Positions 9,881 to 22,439 of a stretch of 64,000 nt of DNA are shown in pieces. Position numbers and translations under genes: made by a program. A model generated the notes under the pieces. That model was not told the origin of the DNA, did no database searches, and saw only the letters and a list, made by a program, of their open reading frames with translations. Each line of letters opens with the position of its first letter. The stretch's first letter is position 1. Source of the DNA: Synaphobranchus kaupii (lineage: Eukaryota > Chordata > Actinopteri > Anguilliformes > Synaphobranchidae); assembly GCA_029718625.1 (NCBI GenBank), contig CM056389.1, positions 8,391,804-8,455,803 of the forward strand. Reading direction: 5' to 3'.

Positions 9881-11280
9881 GTGTACCTGGGCTCAGAGGG
9901 CTGGGTCAAGAAAAACTGGGAGGAGGCTGTCCCAGCAACAGTTAACAAGCTGGAAAAATGGAAGTGGATTCTCTCCCAAGTGTCATACAGGGGCCGGACA
10001 CTGATAATCAATAATTTAGTGGCGTTAGCCTTGTGGCACAAAGTGGCTGTTCTTAACCCGCCTGCAGGCCTTCTGCGGGACATACAGAGGAAGCTCGTGG
10101 ACTTCTTCTGGACAGGGCACCACTGGCTTAAGGCTGCAGTACTCTTATCTGCCTGTACAGGAGGGAGGACAGGGGCTGGTGGATCTTGAAAGCAGGGTGG
10201 TGATGTTCAGACTCCAGGCTGCTCAGAGATTGCTGTACCATACGGACATCAGCTGGGGGGACCCGGCAGGAGCATTGTTGCGGAGAGCTGGTGGTTTAGG
10301 GCTGGACTGCCATTTTTTCCTGATGAGCCAGGAAGACCTTAACATCTCGAGGATGCCGCCTTTTTATGGGGCAGTACTGAAGGCCTGGCGTCTGCTCCGA
10401 CCTCTTCGTGAGGGGGGTATAGAGCCAGGGGCATGGGTGTGGGAGGAGCCCATTTTTCACAACCCACAAATAAGGTTGGAGTGCAACCGCTCTGACCTTA
10501 TACAGAGCCGCTTTGTGAGGGCGGGAATTGTAAAACTGGGCCACCTGAGACAGCCAGAAGATGCAGGGTGGAAGACACCTCAACACTTATCTCGGGAGAC
10601 TGGTATCACCTCATTAAGGCTCCTGGAGAGACTGACAAGTGAGGTGCTGGGTTCATTGCCAGGACCAGTACTGGACTTCTTCAATGAGCCACGAGGGGAG
10701 GAGCCGGCCGTGTTCCCCTCCTTGAAATTGACAGCTGATATGGAGGGCTGGGAGGAGGAGGAAGGGAAGCTGCTTTCTTTTGCCACTCCAAGCCTGGGAA
10801 GCTTTGAGGAGGTGGAGGGGAAGGCCCTTTATACTGCGATAGTAAAGGTTAGGAACATCAGAGCTCTACAGGATGTTAGAGAGCATCAGTGGCAGAGGTA
10901 CCTGACAGGGCAGAGTATGGCAGGTTTTAGGTGGAGGGTGCTGTACAAACTCCCCCTCCCCAAGAGGTCAGGGGACCTGCAGTGGAGGGTAATACATGGG
11001 GCCCTGGCAACCAATACCTTTCTGTCCAAATTTGAAAAAAATGTGGGGGAGGGCTGTCCTTTTTGTAATCTGCCTGAAACTGTGGTGCATGTATTTGCTG
11101 AATGTAGTCGTGTGTCTGCGGTCCTGGCTACGTTGAACGTGCTCTGTGGGAGGATAGGAGTGGTTTTTTCGGTGGGGCTGTATGTACTGGGGCCAAAATA
11201 TTTAAAAGGGATAAAGGAAAAAAACGTATTGCTTAACTTTTTATTTGGGCAGGCTAAGCTGGCTATATGGCTCACGAGAC
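9881..11280 (+). pseudogene. Tx1-like LINE ORF2 C-terminal region, copy 1
   Basis: Two overlapping frames (9881-10189 and 10179-11280) encode the conserved C-terminal part of Tx1-like ORF2, including a cysteine/histidine cluster (CPFCNLPETVVHVFAECSR). A one-base difference near 10145 (CTCTTATCTG, against CTCTATCTG in copy 2) causes the shift. The 3' end stops at LAIWLTR where the 37-bp minisatellite begins; copy 2 keeps about 120 bp more of LINE sequence. Confidence 0.85.
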
Positions 11281-12665
11281 GTGTGTGTTGGAGGTGTGTG
11301 TTGTAATCTGTACTCTCTCTCTCTGCTTGGAGGCGTGTGTTGTAATCTGTACTCTCTCTCTCTGCTTGGAGGTGTGTGTTGTAATCTGTACTCTCTTTGC
11401 TTGGAGGTGTGTGTTGTAATTTGTACTCTCTCTCTCTGCTTGGAGGTGTGTGTTGTAATCTGTACTCTCTCTCTCTGCTTGGAGGCGTGTGTTGTAATCT
11501 GTACTCTCTCTCTCTCTGCTTGGAGGTGTGTGTTGTAATCTGTACTCTCTTTGCTTGGAGGTGTGTGTTGTAATTTGTACTCTCTCTCTCTGCTTGGAGG
11601 TGTGTGTTGTAATCTGTACTCTCTCTCTCTGCTTGGAGGTGTGTGTTGTAATCTGTACTCTCTCTCTCTGCTTGGAGGCGTGTGTTGTAATCTGTACTCT
11701 CTCTCTCTGCTTGGAGGTGTGTGTTGTAATCTGTACTCTCTTTGCTTGGAGGTGTGTGTTGTAATTTGTACTCTCTCTCTCTGCTTGGAGGTGTGTGTTG
11801 TAATCTGTACTCTCTCTCTCTGCTTGGAGGTGTGTGTTGTAATCTGTACTCTCTCTCTCTGCTTGGAGGCGTGTGTTGTAATCTGTACTCTCTCTGCTTG
11901 GAGGCGTGTGTTGTAATCTGTACTCTCTCTCTGCTTGGAGGCGTGTGTTGTAATCTGTACTCTCTCTCTGCTTGGAGGTGTGTGTTGTAATCTGTACTCT
12001 CTCTCTGCTTGGAGGCGTGTGTTGTAATCTGTACTCTCTCTGCTTGGAGGCGTGTGTTGTAATCTGTACTCTCTCTCTGCTTGGAGGTGTGTGTTGTAAT
12101 CTGCACTCTCTCTCTCTCTGCTTGGAGGCGTGTGTTGTAATCTGTACTCTCTCTCTCTGCTTGGAGGTGTGTGTTGTAATCTGTACTCTCTCTCTCTGCT
12201 TGGAGGCGTGTGTTGTAATCTGTACTCTCTCTGCTTGGAGGCGTGTGTTGTAATCTGTACTCTCTGCTTGGAGGCGTGTGTTGTAATCTGTACTCTCTCT
12301 CTCTGCTTGGAGGTGTGTGTTGTAATCTGTACTCTCTCTCTCTGCTTGGAGGCGTGTGTTGTAATCTGTACTCTCTCTGCTTGGAGGTGTGTGTTGTAAT
12401 CTGTACTCTCTCTCTGCTTGGAGGCGTGTGTTGTAATCTGTACTCTCTGCTTGGAGGCGTGTGTTGTAATCTGTACTCTCTCTCTGCTTGGAGGCGTGTG
12501 TTGTAATCTGTACTCTCTCTCTCTGCTTGGAGGCGTGTGTTGTAATCTGTACTCTCTCTCTCTCTGCTTGGAGGCGTGTGTTGTAATCTGTACTCTCTCT
12601 CTCTCTGCTTGGAGGCGTGTGTTGTAATCTTCTCTCTCTGCTTGGAGGCGTGTGTTGTAATCTGT
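11281..12665. repeat. 37-bp minisatellite, copy 1, about 37 units
   Basis: The unit is GCTTGGAGGYGTGTGTTGTA followed by ATCTGTACT and a variable (CT)n. Length variation comes mostly from the CT run. The long open frames on both strands through this array are repeat artefacts. Copy 2 of the array (25169-26182) is shorter, with about 27 units. Confidence 0.97.
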
Positions 12666-12750
12666 AGTGCTGAAGTTCTCTTTGCTGTCTATTCTGGCTC
12701 ATCTTAAAATCTTCTGCGTTTCACTGGAGCGGCTTGAACCAGAACTGGTC

Positions 12751-12790
12751 CCTAACCCTAACCCTAACACTCACCCTAACACTCACCCCA
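12751..12790. repeat. Short telomere-like CCCTAA tract, copy 1
   Basis: CCCTAA repeats grade into ACACTCACCCTAAC variants. The tract is short and imperfect, so it is an interstitial telomere-like motif in an intron. Copy 2 (26266-26330) has more perfect CCCTAA units. Confidence 0.85.
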
Positions 12791-12881
12791 TCAAATTCAC
12801 CTTTAGTGTATAATGTCCTTACTTATTCACCTGCAGTCTCTCCATCCTGCCCTCTGACCCCACATGACCTCTGACCCCCAG

Positions 12882-13105
12882 GGCTCAGATCAAGACCACA
12901 GTGAAGAGGAAGCTGTATGAGGACAGCAGGATGCCCCTCTCCTCGGACTCCGCCAAAAAGGTCGCCAAGAAGACCGCCGTCACCGTGGCGCCTGCCCCGC
13001 CCCCGCCCGCAGTCATCACCGTGCCAACCTCGCAGGTCGTCGTGACGACGGGCCTGCAGAGCCCCTCCCCCGCTCCTCCCGCCATCAAGAAACAGAAGAC
13101 AGCAG
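12882..13105 (+). CDS. bap18: BAP18 exon B, copy 1: end of SANT and basic/Pro linker
   Basis: The acceptor is CCCCCAG and the donor GTGGGG. The first G joins GT of exon A to give Val, and 74 codons follow: AQIKTTVKRKLYEDSRMPLS, then a Lys-rich segment (AKKVAKKTAV), a Pro/Val-rich linker and IKKQKTA; the last base is the first of the next codon. Human BAP18 has the same order (VAQIKATVKRKVYEDS, then a Pro-rich stretch and IKKQKA). The exon completes the SANT helix 3 and supplies basic, probably nuclear-localising, residues. Length is 224 nt. An identical exon lies at 26423-26646. Confidence 0.93.
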
Positions 13106-13715
<610 letters not shown>

Positions 13716-13721
13716 TGATTT

Positions 13722-13975
13722 ACGACCATGGCTATAAAAAATAGCTACTCACCTGAAAATGCCCATATCTACTGTTAGGGCAATACTTAAAAAGTTCAAA
13801 GCAACTGGAACTGTTACAAACTTGCCTGGAAGAGGACCCAAGTTTATTTTGCCCCCATGCACAGTGAGGAGGATGGTAAGAGAGGCAAAAAAAATCCCCA
13901 AGGATCACTGTTGGAGAATTACAGAGGAAAGTAGCATCTTGGGGTCATCAAGTCTCCAAAACTACCATTAGACGA
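13722..13975 (+). pseudogene. Tc1-like transposase N-terminal fragment, copy 1
   Basis: The fragment encodes MPISTVRAILKKFKATGTVT and LPGRGPKFILPPCTVRRMVR, the helix-turn-helix part of a Tc1-like transposase. It is a near-identical inverted copy of 15388-15632 inside the neighbouring Tc1-like element. An indel in the poly-A at 13888 breaks the frame relative to copy 2. It lies only 25 bp after the exon C donor. Confidence 0.9.
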
Positions 13976-14164
13976 CCATTCAACGACCATCTATTTCCAG
14001 TTCAGACGGCATTGTGCTGTATCGACCCCTTATTGAATTCACTGCTATCACATGATTGTGCATTTTCACAATTGCGTATACAGTGCCCTCCACAATTATT
14101 GGCACCCCTGGTAAAGATGAGTAAATAGGGTTATAAAAAATTCACCGTTTGGTGAATTACCTTT

Positions 14165-14575
14165 TTTTTAAAAATAAATTTGTTTCTGATTTTTCCCCAT
14201 TTTCTCCCAATTTAGTAGCCAATTGAACCCCTATTCTGATTCAATTCCCCCCATGTAGCAACCGCTAGAGAACCACCGCTACACAACCCCGTCAGCCGGC
14301 GGTAGGACGGGAGGGCGCCACGTCCTCTTCAGGGCGCGACTCCTCCGAGCTCCTGACCGTGATTCCAGCTCGCCCAGGGCCGCTATGCGCGCAGCGATTC
14401 TCTCCGAGCCCCTCCCCCCACCCGGAAGCAGCCGCCAATTGCTGCTCCCACAGGGCGCCGGCCATGCTCGGATCTGGCAGGACCGGGGCGCGAACCCCGA
14501 TCCTCAGAGCACAACTGCACCTACTGAAAGTCGGCACTTTTACCGCTGTACTACCGCGATTACCTTGATCTCACA
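14165..14575 (-). mobile_element. tRNA-derived SINE, copy 1
   Basis: On the minus strand the head contains GCGGTAGTACAGCGGT (A-box-like, about 14543-14558) and GGGGTTCGCGCCCC (B-box-like, about 14485-14498), the spacing and motifs of a tRNA-type RNA polymerase III promoter. The body ends in an AT-rich stretch near 14165. It is not a functional tRNA gene. Confidence 0.7.
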
Positions 14576-14700
14576 CTGAAAAAATGAGAAAAATTCAACT
14601 TTTAATTGAAGTAAATTTATTCTGAGAAAAAAAAATCCCTCATCAAGAAATTATTATTTTTACCAAACCCCATGTGCCACAATTATTGGCACCCCTGCAT

Positions 14701-15640
14701 TTAATACTTTGTACAACCTCCCTTTGCCAATAAAACAGCACTGAGTCTTCTCCCGTAACATCTAATAAGGTTGGAGAATACAGAGCATGGAATCTGAGAC
14801 CATTCCTCTTTACAGAATCTCTCCAGATAATCCAGAGTCCTAGGTCCTCTCTTGTGCACTCTCCTCTTCAGCTCAGCCCACAGGTTTTCAATGGGGTTTA
14901 GGTCAGGGGACTGAGATGGCCATGGCAGAAGCTTGATTTTGTGTTCAGTTAACCATTTTTGTGTTGATTTGGACATATGTTTTGGATCATTGTCCTGCTG
15001 GAAGATCCAACCACGACCAAGTTTTAGTTTCCTGGCAGAGGCAGCCAGATTCAGATTAAAAATTTCCTAGTATTTCATGATGCCATGTACCCTAACAAGG
15101 TTCCCAGGGCCTTTGGAGGAAAAACAGCCCCACAACATCACGGAACCTCCACCATACTTAACAGTGGGGATCAGGTTATTTTTGGTATAGCCATCCTTCT
15201 TTTTACGCCAAACCCACCTTGAGTGTTGGTTGCCAAAAAGCTCAATTTTCATCTGACCATAGAATACGGTTCCAATCAAAGCTCCAGTAGCATTTAGCAA
15301 ACTCCAGGCGTTTACATTTGTGGTGAAATGACAGGAAATACTTTTTTCTGGCATGTCTTACAAATAATTTGTTAGCATGGAGGTGACGTCTAATGGTCGT
15401 TTTGGAGACTTGATGACCCCAAGATGCCACTTTCCTCTGTAATTCTCCAACAGTGATCCTTGGGGATTTTTTTGCCTCTCTTACCATCCTCCTCACTGTG
15501 CGTGGGGGCAAAATAAACTTGGGTCCTCTTCCAGGCAAGTTTGTAACAGTTCCAGTTGCTTTGAACTTTTTAAGTATTGCCCTAACGGTAGATATGGGCA
15601 TTTTCAGGTGAGTAGCTATTTTTTATAGCCATTCCCTGAC
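14701..15640 (-). pseudogene. Tc1-like transposase, broken, copy 1
   Basis: Three frame segments cover the protein: 15601-15242 (MPISTVRAILKKFKATGTVT ... LWSDEN), 15354-15067 (KKDGYTKNNLIPTVKYGGGS ... VHGIMKY) and 14976-14701 ([20 protein letters not shown] ... KGGCTKY). The DDE residues are present in part (WSDEN, NPIENLW), but a frameshift around 15300, a stop after MKY and a shift near the start remove function. Copy 2 (28233-29172) carries the same lesions, so they predate the duplication. Confidence 0.93.
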
Positions 15641-16087
15641 TTATGAAGCTCAACACACTTTTCCCTCATTTGATTTGTGTGTTCTCTTATCTTTCCCATG
15701 TTGATGTATGAATAAGGGAATATGGCCTCTGTGTCACCTCATATTTATACCCCAGTGAAACAGGAAGTCTTGGATTACTGCTTGAAAGTTCCTAAACACT
15801 CTGATCAACTTTAAAAATTTAAATATAAATGGAAAAAATGCTTCAGTTACATTTTGTTCATAAGAATTTCTAAGGGTGCCAATAATTGTGGCACACGTGG
15901 TTTTGTTAAAAATAATTATTTCTTGATGGGATTTTTTTTTTTTTCTCAGAATACATTTACTTCAATTAAAGGTTGGATTTTTCTCATTTTTTCAATGTGA
16001 GATTAAGCTAATTCACCAAACGGTTAATTTTTTTAAACCATTTTTACTCTTCTTTACCAGGGGTGCCAATAATTGTGGAGGGCACTG

Positions 16088-16349
16088 TATATGTGCTTAT
16101 TCACATAGGACATTCTTGCCGTTACTAGCCTACTGGCGTCCCGCAAGCTTGCTATATTTGTATAGCTAACTAGCTATGGGTAGCTATCTAAATCACTGCT
16201 AGGTCATAGCTAGCTAGGTAGTTGGCTCTACCTACTGAGATATTTCCCAATATAGGTGACATTCTAGCAATTGTATAATTATACATACATCTTTATTTAA
16301 TCCCACATTCATTCAGTATTAACCATATTTAACATGTCTTAATCACTAG
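16088..16349. other. BAP18 intron, AT-rich, copy 1
   Basis: Contains TAGCTAGC-rich sequence and no gene or clear repeat. Same as 29620-29879. Confidence 0.6.
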
Positions 16350-16521
16350 CAGGGGTGGAAACTGGTGAGGGCCCGAAAAGGTGACATTCTTTTACCTGAA
16401 AATGCAGAAAATCAGTGTGCGGCGCCCTTCCCATGATGCAGGTCACATTTTTCTGTACGAGTCATGCACCATCGGCGTCATATCTGAGAGAGCCCTTTCT
16501 TTCCCCCCCAATGTCGACACA

Positions 16522-17968
16522 AATGCGTAAAAGCCCCTGTATTATAGCCCATGTACGAGGCTGTGTACAGTAATCAGTGGGAGGGGCAATGCGTAAAAGC
16601 CCCTGTATTATAGCCCATGTATGAGGCTGTGTACAGTAATCAGTTGGAGGGGTAATGCATTAAAGCCCCTGTATTATAGCCCATGTACGAGGCTGTGTAC
16701 AGTAATCAGTGGGAGGGGTAATGCATTAAAGCCCCTGTATTATAGCCCATGTACGAGGCTGTGTACAGTAATCAGTGGGAGGGGTAATGCGTAAAAGCCC
16801 CTGTATTATAGCCCATGTACGAGGCTGTGTACAGTAATCAGTGGGAGGGGTAATGCATAAAAGCCCCTGTATTATAGCCCATGTATGAGGCTGTATAGGG
16901 TAATCAGTGGGCGGGGCAGTGCGTAAAAGCCCCTGTATTATAGCCCATGTACGAGGTTGTGTACAGTAATCAGTGGGTGGGGCAATGCGTAAAAGCCCCT
17001 GTATTATAGCCCATGTATGAGGCTGTGTACAGTAATCAGTGGGCGGGGCAGTGCGTAAAAGCCCCTGTATTATAGCCCATGTACGAGGCTGTGTACAGTA
17101 ATCAGTGGGTGGGGTAATGCGTAAAAGCCCCTGTATTATAGCCCATGTACGAGGCTGTGTACAGTAATCAGTGGGCGGGGCAGTGCGTAAAAGCCCCTGT
17201 ATTATAGCCCATGTACGAGGCTGTGTACAGTAATCAGTGGGAGGGGCAATGCGTAAAAGCCCCTGTATTATAGCCCATGTACGAGGCTGTGTACGGTAAT
17301 CAGTGGCCGGGGCAATGCATTAAAGCCCCTGTATTATAGCCCATGTACGAGGCTGTGTACAGTAATCAGTGGGAGGGGTAATGCGTAAAAGCGCCTGTAT
17401 TATAGCCCATGTATGAGGCTGTGTACAGTAATCAGTGGGCGGGGCAGTGCGTAAAAGCCCCTGTATTATAGCCCATGTATGAGGCTGTGTACAGTAATCA
17501 GTGGGAGGGGCAATGCGTAAAAGCCCCTGTATTATAGCCCATGTACGAGGCTGTGTACAGTAATCAGTGGGAGGGGTAATGCGTAAAAGCGCCTGTATTA
17601 TAGCCCATGTACGAGGCTGTGTACAGTAATCAGTGGGAGGGGCAATGCGTAAAAGCGCCTGTATTATAGCCCATGTACGAGGCTGTGTACAGTAATCAGT
17701 GGGAGGGGCAATGCGTAAAAGCCCCTGTATTATAGCCCATGTACGAGGCTGTGTACAGTAATCTGTGGGAGGGGTAATGCGTAAAAGCCCCTGTATTATA
17801 GCCCATGTACGAGGCTGTGTACAGTAATCTGTGGGAGGGGTAATGCGTAAAAGCCCCTGTATTATAGCCCATGTACGAGGCTGTGTACAGTAATCTGTGG
17901 GAGGGGTAATGCCTAAAAGCCCCTGTATTATAGCCCATGTACGAGGCTGTGTACAGTAATCTGTGGGA
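16522..17968. repeat. 66-bp minisatellite, copy 1, about 22 units
   Basis: The unit is GCGTAAAAGCCCCTGTATTA, TAGCCCATGTACGAGGCTGT, GTACAGTAATCAGTGGGAGG, GGCAAT, with point variants. Since 66 is divisible by 3, all three frames can stay open and give 22-residue repeated peptides on the minus strand; these are not genes. Confidence 0.97.
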
Positions 17969-18277
17969 GTATACTGTAGCATACTGTATGCTGCTTACTG
18001 CATACTGTTAATGACATGCAAAAGAAATCCTCCGTACTATTATCATCAAAAACCCGGAAATAAGTATAGGCCTATCATTCGGGGATTTTAAGGACACTAC
18101 ATTTAGAGAACATTTTGCCTACTTAACGTTCTCATCCAACTATCATACTCAACAGGGGCGGCGCCAGACATTTTTCCTTGCTGGTGCTATGGGGGGATTC
18201 TGTGGCAGTGCTCCAGAATTAGTAGTAAATACATGCGTACGCAAGGTTAGGCACGGCGTACCAAAGTCAGTTTCAAG

Positions 18278-18490
18278 CATTATACTAGCCTACTAACACT
18301 TCTGTTGATTCACATGTACAGATAATAGCATTATACTAGCCTACTAATACTTCTGTTGATTCACATGTACAGATAATAGCATTATACTAGCCTACTAACA
18401 CTTCTGTTGATTCACATGTACAGATAATAGCATTATACTAGCCTACTAACACTTCTGTTGATTCACATGTACAGATAATAGCATTATACT
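18278..18490. repeat. 51-bp minisatellite, copy 1, about 4 units
   Basis: The unit is CATTATACTAGCCTACTAAC, ACTTCTGTTGATTCACATGT, ACAGATAATAG. The last unit is cut after CATTATACT by the L2 LINE tail. Confidence 0.96.
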
Positions 18491-19064
18491 ATTCAATTCA
18501 ATTCAATTCAATTTTATTTGTATAGCGCTTTTTACAGAGAACTGTCACAAAGACGCTGCACAGGGAGACAGAAGGAAAATTGAGCAAAAAAACCAGGCCA
18601 TAGCCCCCAACCAGCAAAATGAGGTAAAAAACTCCCCGGTAGGGGAGAAAAAAACACTGAGCAGTGGCGAGAAAAAACTCCCCAGTGGGAAGAAATCTCG
18701 GAAGGAACCTGGCTAGAGAGGGGGTGCCCATCCTTCGCTGGCCGGCCCGGTTTAGACTAAAGGTGGACTGAATGGTAATAGTCAGTTCAATAATCAGTTC
18801 AATCATCAGTTCAATCATCAGTTCAATCATCAGTTCAAAGGGGGCGGGGTGATGCATCTGGGACTCCGGTTGCGTGAAGTCGGGAGGATAAACCAAACCA
18901 AAGGGGGGACGGGTCCGAAGCAGTCTGCAAACTCAGGGTGAGGGGCATAACTGGAGCAGTCTGCAAACTCAGGGTGAGAGGGGGACGGGCCGGAGTAATC
19001 TGCAGCTCAGGGTGAGAGAGGAAAAGAGAAGGTTAGCCCCCCCCCCCCCCCCCCCCCGACATCC

Positions 19065-20300
19065 TTAACTATAGGATTGACTAAAGAGGTACGTTTTTAG
19101 CCTACACTTAAAGACAGAAAGTGTGTCTGCAGCCCGTACATACATGGGAAGATTATTCCATAAAAAAGGGGCTCTGTAAGAGAAGGCTCTGCCACCCATT
19201 GTAATTTTAGATATAATAGGAATTTTCAAATAGCCAGCATTTTGAGAGCGAAGTAATCTAGGAGGACAGTAAGGAATGAGTAAGTCACTCAGATATTCAG
19301 GGGCCATGCCATTTAAAGCTTTAAACGCTAGAAGTAAAATCTTGTAGTCAATTCTGAATTTGACAGGCAGCCAATGAAGAGTTTTGAGCACCGGGCTGAT
19401 GTGCTCCCATTTCTTGGTTCTAGTAAGAACCCTAGCGGCTGCATTCTGTACAAGTTGGAGGCGATTCAGGGCTGAGCCAGTGCAACCAGACAATAATGCA
19501 TTGCAGTAGTCTAGTCGAGAGGTTACAAAGGCATGAACCATTTTTTCAGCATCCTCCAGGGACAACACCTTCCTTAATTTAGATATATTCCTCAGGTGGA
19601 AGAAGGCCATTCTTGTGATATTGTTAATATGGGGCTGAAAGGAGAGATCTGAATCAATAATTACACCAAGGTTTTTAACAACCTTGTTAGGGGAGACAGA
19701 GAAGCAATCTAAATTTAAGGGAAGCTGTAAGAATTTATCTCGAAGGGATTTGGGACCTAATACTAATATCTCAGTCTTATCTGAGTTCAATAAGAGGAAA
19801 TTTTGGGTCATCCAGGCCTTTACATCTTTGAGACAGGTCTCTAGTTTAGACAACTGGTCAACTTCACCTGGCTTAACTGATATATAAAGTTGTGTGTCAT
19901 CTGCGTAGCAGTGGTAGTTAACACCATGTCTGCTTATAATGTTCCCAAGAGGGAGCATGTAAAGAGAAAAGAGCAGAGGACCCAAGACCGATCCTTGTGG
20001 TACTCCAAAGTTCACCTTAGAAAGTTCAGAGGACTGACTGTTTACCCTAACAAACTGGGATCTATCATAGAGATAGGATTTAAACCACATAAGAGCATGC
20101 CCGGTAATACCAACTAAATTTTCTAACCTGCAGAGGAGAATATTATGGTCTATAGTATCAAAGGCAGCGCTCAGGTCAAGTAAAACAAGAATAGAAATAC
20201 AGCCACAGTCCAGAGAGAGGAACAAGTCATTCATTACTAGGGCAAGGGCGGTCTCGGTGCTATGGTGCTTCCTAAACCCAGATTGAAACCTCTCATACAC
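19065..20300 (-). pseudogene. L2 LINE reverse transcriptase and C-terminus
   Basis: A 411-residue open frame: [37 protein letters not shown] (motif A), [16 protein letters not shown] (motif B), [14 protein letters not shown] (YADD active site), and the L2-type C-terminal region ([31 protein letters not shown]) to a stop at 19065. The upstream part of ORF2 is in other frames (20605-21072: TDHTRALKQKFRQLERKWRS), so the whole ORF2 is not intact, although the RT core itself shows no lesion. Confidence 0.93.
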
Positions 20301-22105
20301 ATTATAAGTATGTAGAAATGAAGAAAGCTGTTGCGCTACACATTTCTCAAGAATCTTTGATAAAAATGGGGAGGTTTGAAATGGGTCTATAATTGGCCAG
20401 GACAGTGGGGATCCAAATTTGGTTTCTTAAGTAGTGGCTTGATTTCTGCCAATTTAAAGGATGTAGGAACATGGCCCGATAGCAATGATGAGTTAATTAA
20501 ATGAATAATTGGTTTGATGAGCATAGGCAATATCTCCTTCAATAACTTTGTGGGTATGGGGTCTAGAAGACAGGTGGATGATTTTGAAGAAGAAACTAAC
20601 TGAATTAGCTCGCTCTCTCAAGTATTGGAGTAAATGATTCAAGACGTTCAGTGTGTCTAGGAGGCAGTTCTATATCGTCAAAACCATGGTCACTAACTTG
20701 TGTGATCTTTTCCCTAATTTCAATAATTTTACCACTAAAGAAATTTGAGAAATCATTACTACTACATGAGACTGGAATTTGAGGGTTAGTTGTTGCATGA
20801 TTATTAGTTAGTTCAGCAACTGTTCTGAATAGAAATCGGGGATTGGTCTTATTTTCTTGTATAAGCTTTGAAAAGTAAGAGGACCTAGCATTGGAGAGAG
20901 CATGCTTATAGGCACTAAGACTCTCTTTCCAGGCCAAGTGGAATACCTGCAGTTTAGTAGAACGCCATTTGCGTTCAAGCTGCCGAAACTTTTGTTTAAG
21001 AGCCCGCGTGTGGTCGGTGTACCAAGGGGCAAGCCTCTTCTCAATTACTTTTTTGCTTTTTAACGGGAGCAACTACTTCAAGGGTTTTGCGTAGAGCAGT
21101 AGCTAATTCCTCTGCCAGATCATTGGTTGACAGGGAGCTGGATGAAGTGTCTAAATCAAGGTAATCAGGTAGCACATGCATAAAGTTTCCAGTAGTGGAT
21201 GGTAGTGATAGTGCGACCTGTATACGTTCTGAGTTCAGATTCTACAGAATGGGCTAATTTTAACTGCCAGAGTAATGAGGAAATGGTCAGACAAAATAGG
21301 ATTATGCGAGTGAATTTTAACATTAACAATGTCAATACCAAGACTTAAGACCAGGTCTAAAGTATGACTATGACAATGCGTGGGGCCAAAAACATTTTGA
21401 ATGAAACCAATTGATTCCAAAAATGACCGTAAATGCTGAGGTAAAAGGATCATCTGTATTTTCAAAATGCAGGTTAAAATCACCCAATATTAACACTTTG
21501 TCATGACTTACAGCTAAATGAGAAAGAAAATCTGCAAATTCATGAATAAAGCCAGCATATGGGCCAGGAGGTCTATAGACAGTTACAAGTAAAATAGGCT
21601 GAGAGGAGGGGCGGTTTCTACCAACCACTGCTGGCTGAGTGTTTCATAACTAACACTTCAAATGAATCAAATGCATACTCTAATTTTGGAATTGACTGAA
21701 AGGACAGATTTGTAAATAACAGCAACCCCACCCCCCTCTTCGACAGAGACGGGGGTTTTGGCTATATATGAACCCAGGTGGAGAGGATTCATTTAATGTA
21801 AAGTTTTCATCCACTTTCAGCCATGTTTCAGTTAAACATAGTATATCAAGAGAGCAGTCTGAGATTAATTCATTCACAAGAGCTGCCTTGGAATTAAGGG
21901 ATCTTATATTTAATAAGCCAACTCTCATGGTAGTAGTATCACTTGAGCTAATAGGATTGTGTTTTGTTTTAATCTTAATCAGATTATTAAAACAAACTTC
22001 ACGGTTTTTGCGAGATTTGACATGGTTTTGTATACGTGGGACAGACACAGTTTCAATTTCTAAAGGGTGAACCCTAGCTGATGGTTCTGGGGAACAAGCA
22101 GACAA
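20301..22105 (-). pseudogene. L2 LINE endonuclease and linker, frameshifted
   Basis: Pieces in several frames: MRVGLLNIRSLNSKAALVNE and CLTETWL (22105-21680; Asn and Glu of the APE endonuclease), LLVTVYRPPG and LILGDFNLHF (21628-21368), LDLVLSLGID and ILSDHFLI (21483-21235), then the linker at 20605-21072. Frameshifts at about 21650, 21430 and 21200 break the protein. Confidence 0.88.
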
Positions 22106-22439
22106 GAAGTTCTGCTTCCTGGCCTTGGCTCTAATTAGTCAGGGACTTGAATTTCTAAGACTAATAGGCCAGTTTTTTAGAGATAAGAGCTGAACCCCTC
22201 CCACGTGGGGTGAACACCATCTCTTTTTAAAAGATTAGTCCCCCAAAAAGTGTGCCAATGATCTATATAGCCGATATTATTAGAGGGGACACCACTCAGA
22301 TAGCCAACGATTTAGTGACGTTAGTCTACTATAAGTTTCGTCACCACGCCTAGAAGGAATGGGGCCAGAGCAAATAACAGTGTTAGACAACCGTTTTGCT
22401 ACTTCACATGCTGATTCAAAATTACTTTTCGTTATCTCC

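Larger units (their letters stand above)
4708..11280 (+). mobile_element. Tx1/L1-type LINE, 5'-truncated, degraded and multiply interrupted
   Basis: The parts run in order: ORF1 C-terminal half (split by a Tc1-like element), endonuclease (split by another insertion), reverse transcriptase and a long C-terminal region. The protein resembles the Xenopus Tx1 and fish Tx1-like clade: ORF1 with a CCHC zinc knuckle, an APE-type endonuclease with LQETHS, and an RT with IRQGCPLSGQLY. The element begins directly after a repeat tail at 4707, and its 3' end is cut by the 37-bp minisatellite. Frameshifts, an in-frame stop and a damaged RT active site show that it is dead. A second, partial copy lies at 23691-25168. 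Confidence 0.9.
14081..16087 (-). mobile_element. Tc1-like transposon with nested SINE, copy 1
   Basis: Terminal inverted repeats start CAGTGCCCTCCACAATTATT and TA flanks both ends (14079-14080, 16088-16089). The transposase is on the minus strand and broken. A tRNA-derived SINE of about 0.4 kb is inserted near the left end (after the transposase 3' side). Total 2007 bp. The same element, including the SINE, is at 27613-29617. Confidence 0.95.
16350..18490. mobile_element. hAT-like element (left part) filled with minisatellites, copy 1
   Basis: Starts CAGGGGTGGAAACTGGTGAG after ACTAG, as the complete copy at 29880-36878 does. In this copy the right end is absent because an L2 LINE at 18491 and then the assembly gap interrupt it. 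It contains 245 bp (about 17969-18215) between its two minisatellites that copy 2 lacks. Confidence 0.6.

Noticed and set aside
11272..12702. Very long minus-strand open frames (over 400 codons) with STDYNTRLQAERE repeats, and equivalents at 25115-26219
   Set aside because: They are translations of the 37-bp minisatellite; frames shift freely between units and no start, exon or domain supports a protein.
12751..12790. CCCTAA tract as a chromosome end or fusion point
   Set aside because: Only a few degenerate units inside a gene intron, present in both block copies; too short for a telomere remnant.
14485..14558. A-box and B-box-like motifs suggesting a tRNA gene on the minus strand
   Set aside because: No complete cloverleaf or anticodon arm was visible; the sequence is the head of a SINE and recurs identically at about 28013-28086.
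17320..17982. 220-codon minus-strand frame with 22-residue TPPTDYCTQPRTWAIIQGLL repeats
   Set aside because: The 66-bp minisatellite unit is a multiple of three, so it stays open by arithmetic; there is no other evidence of coding.
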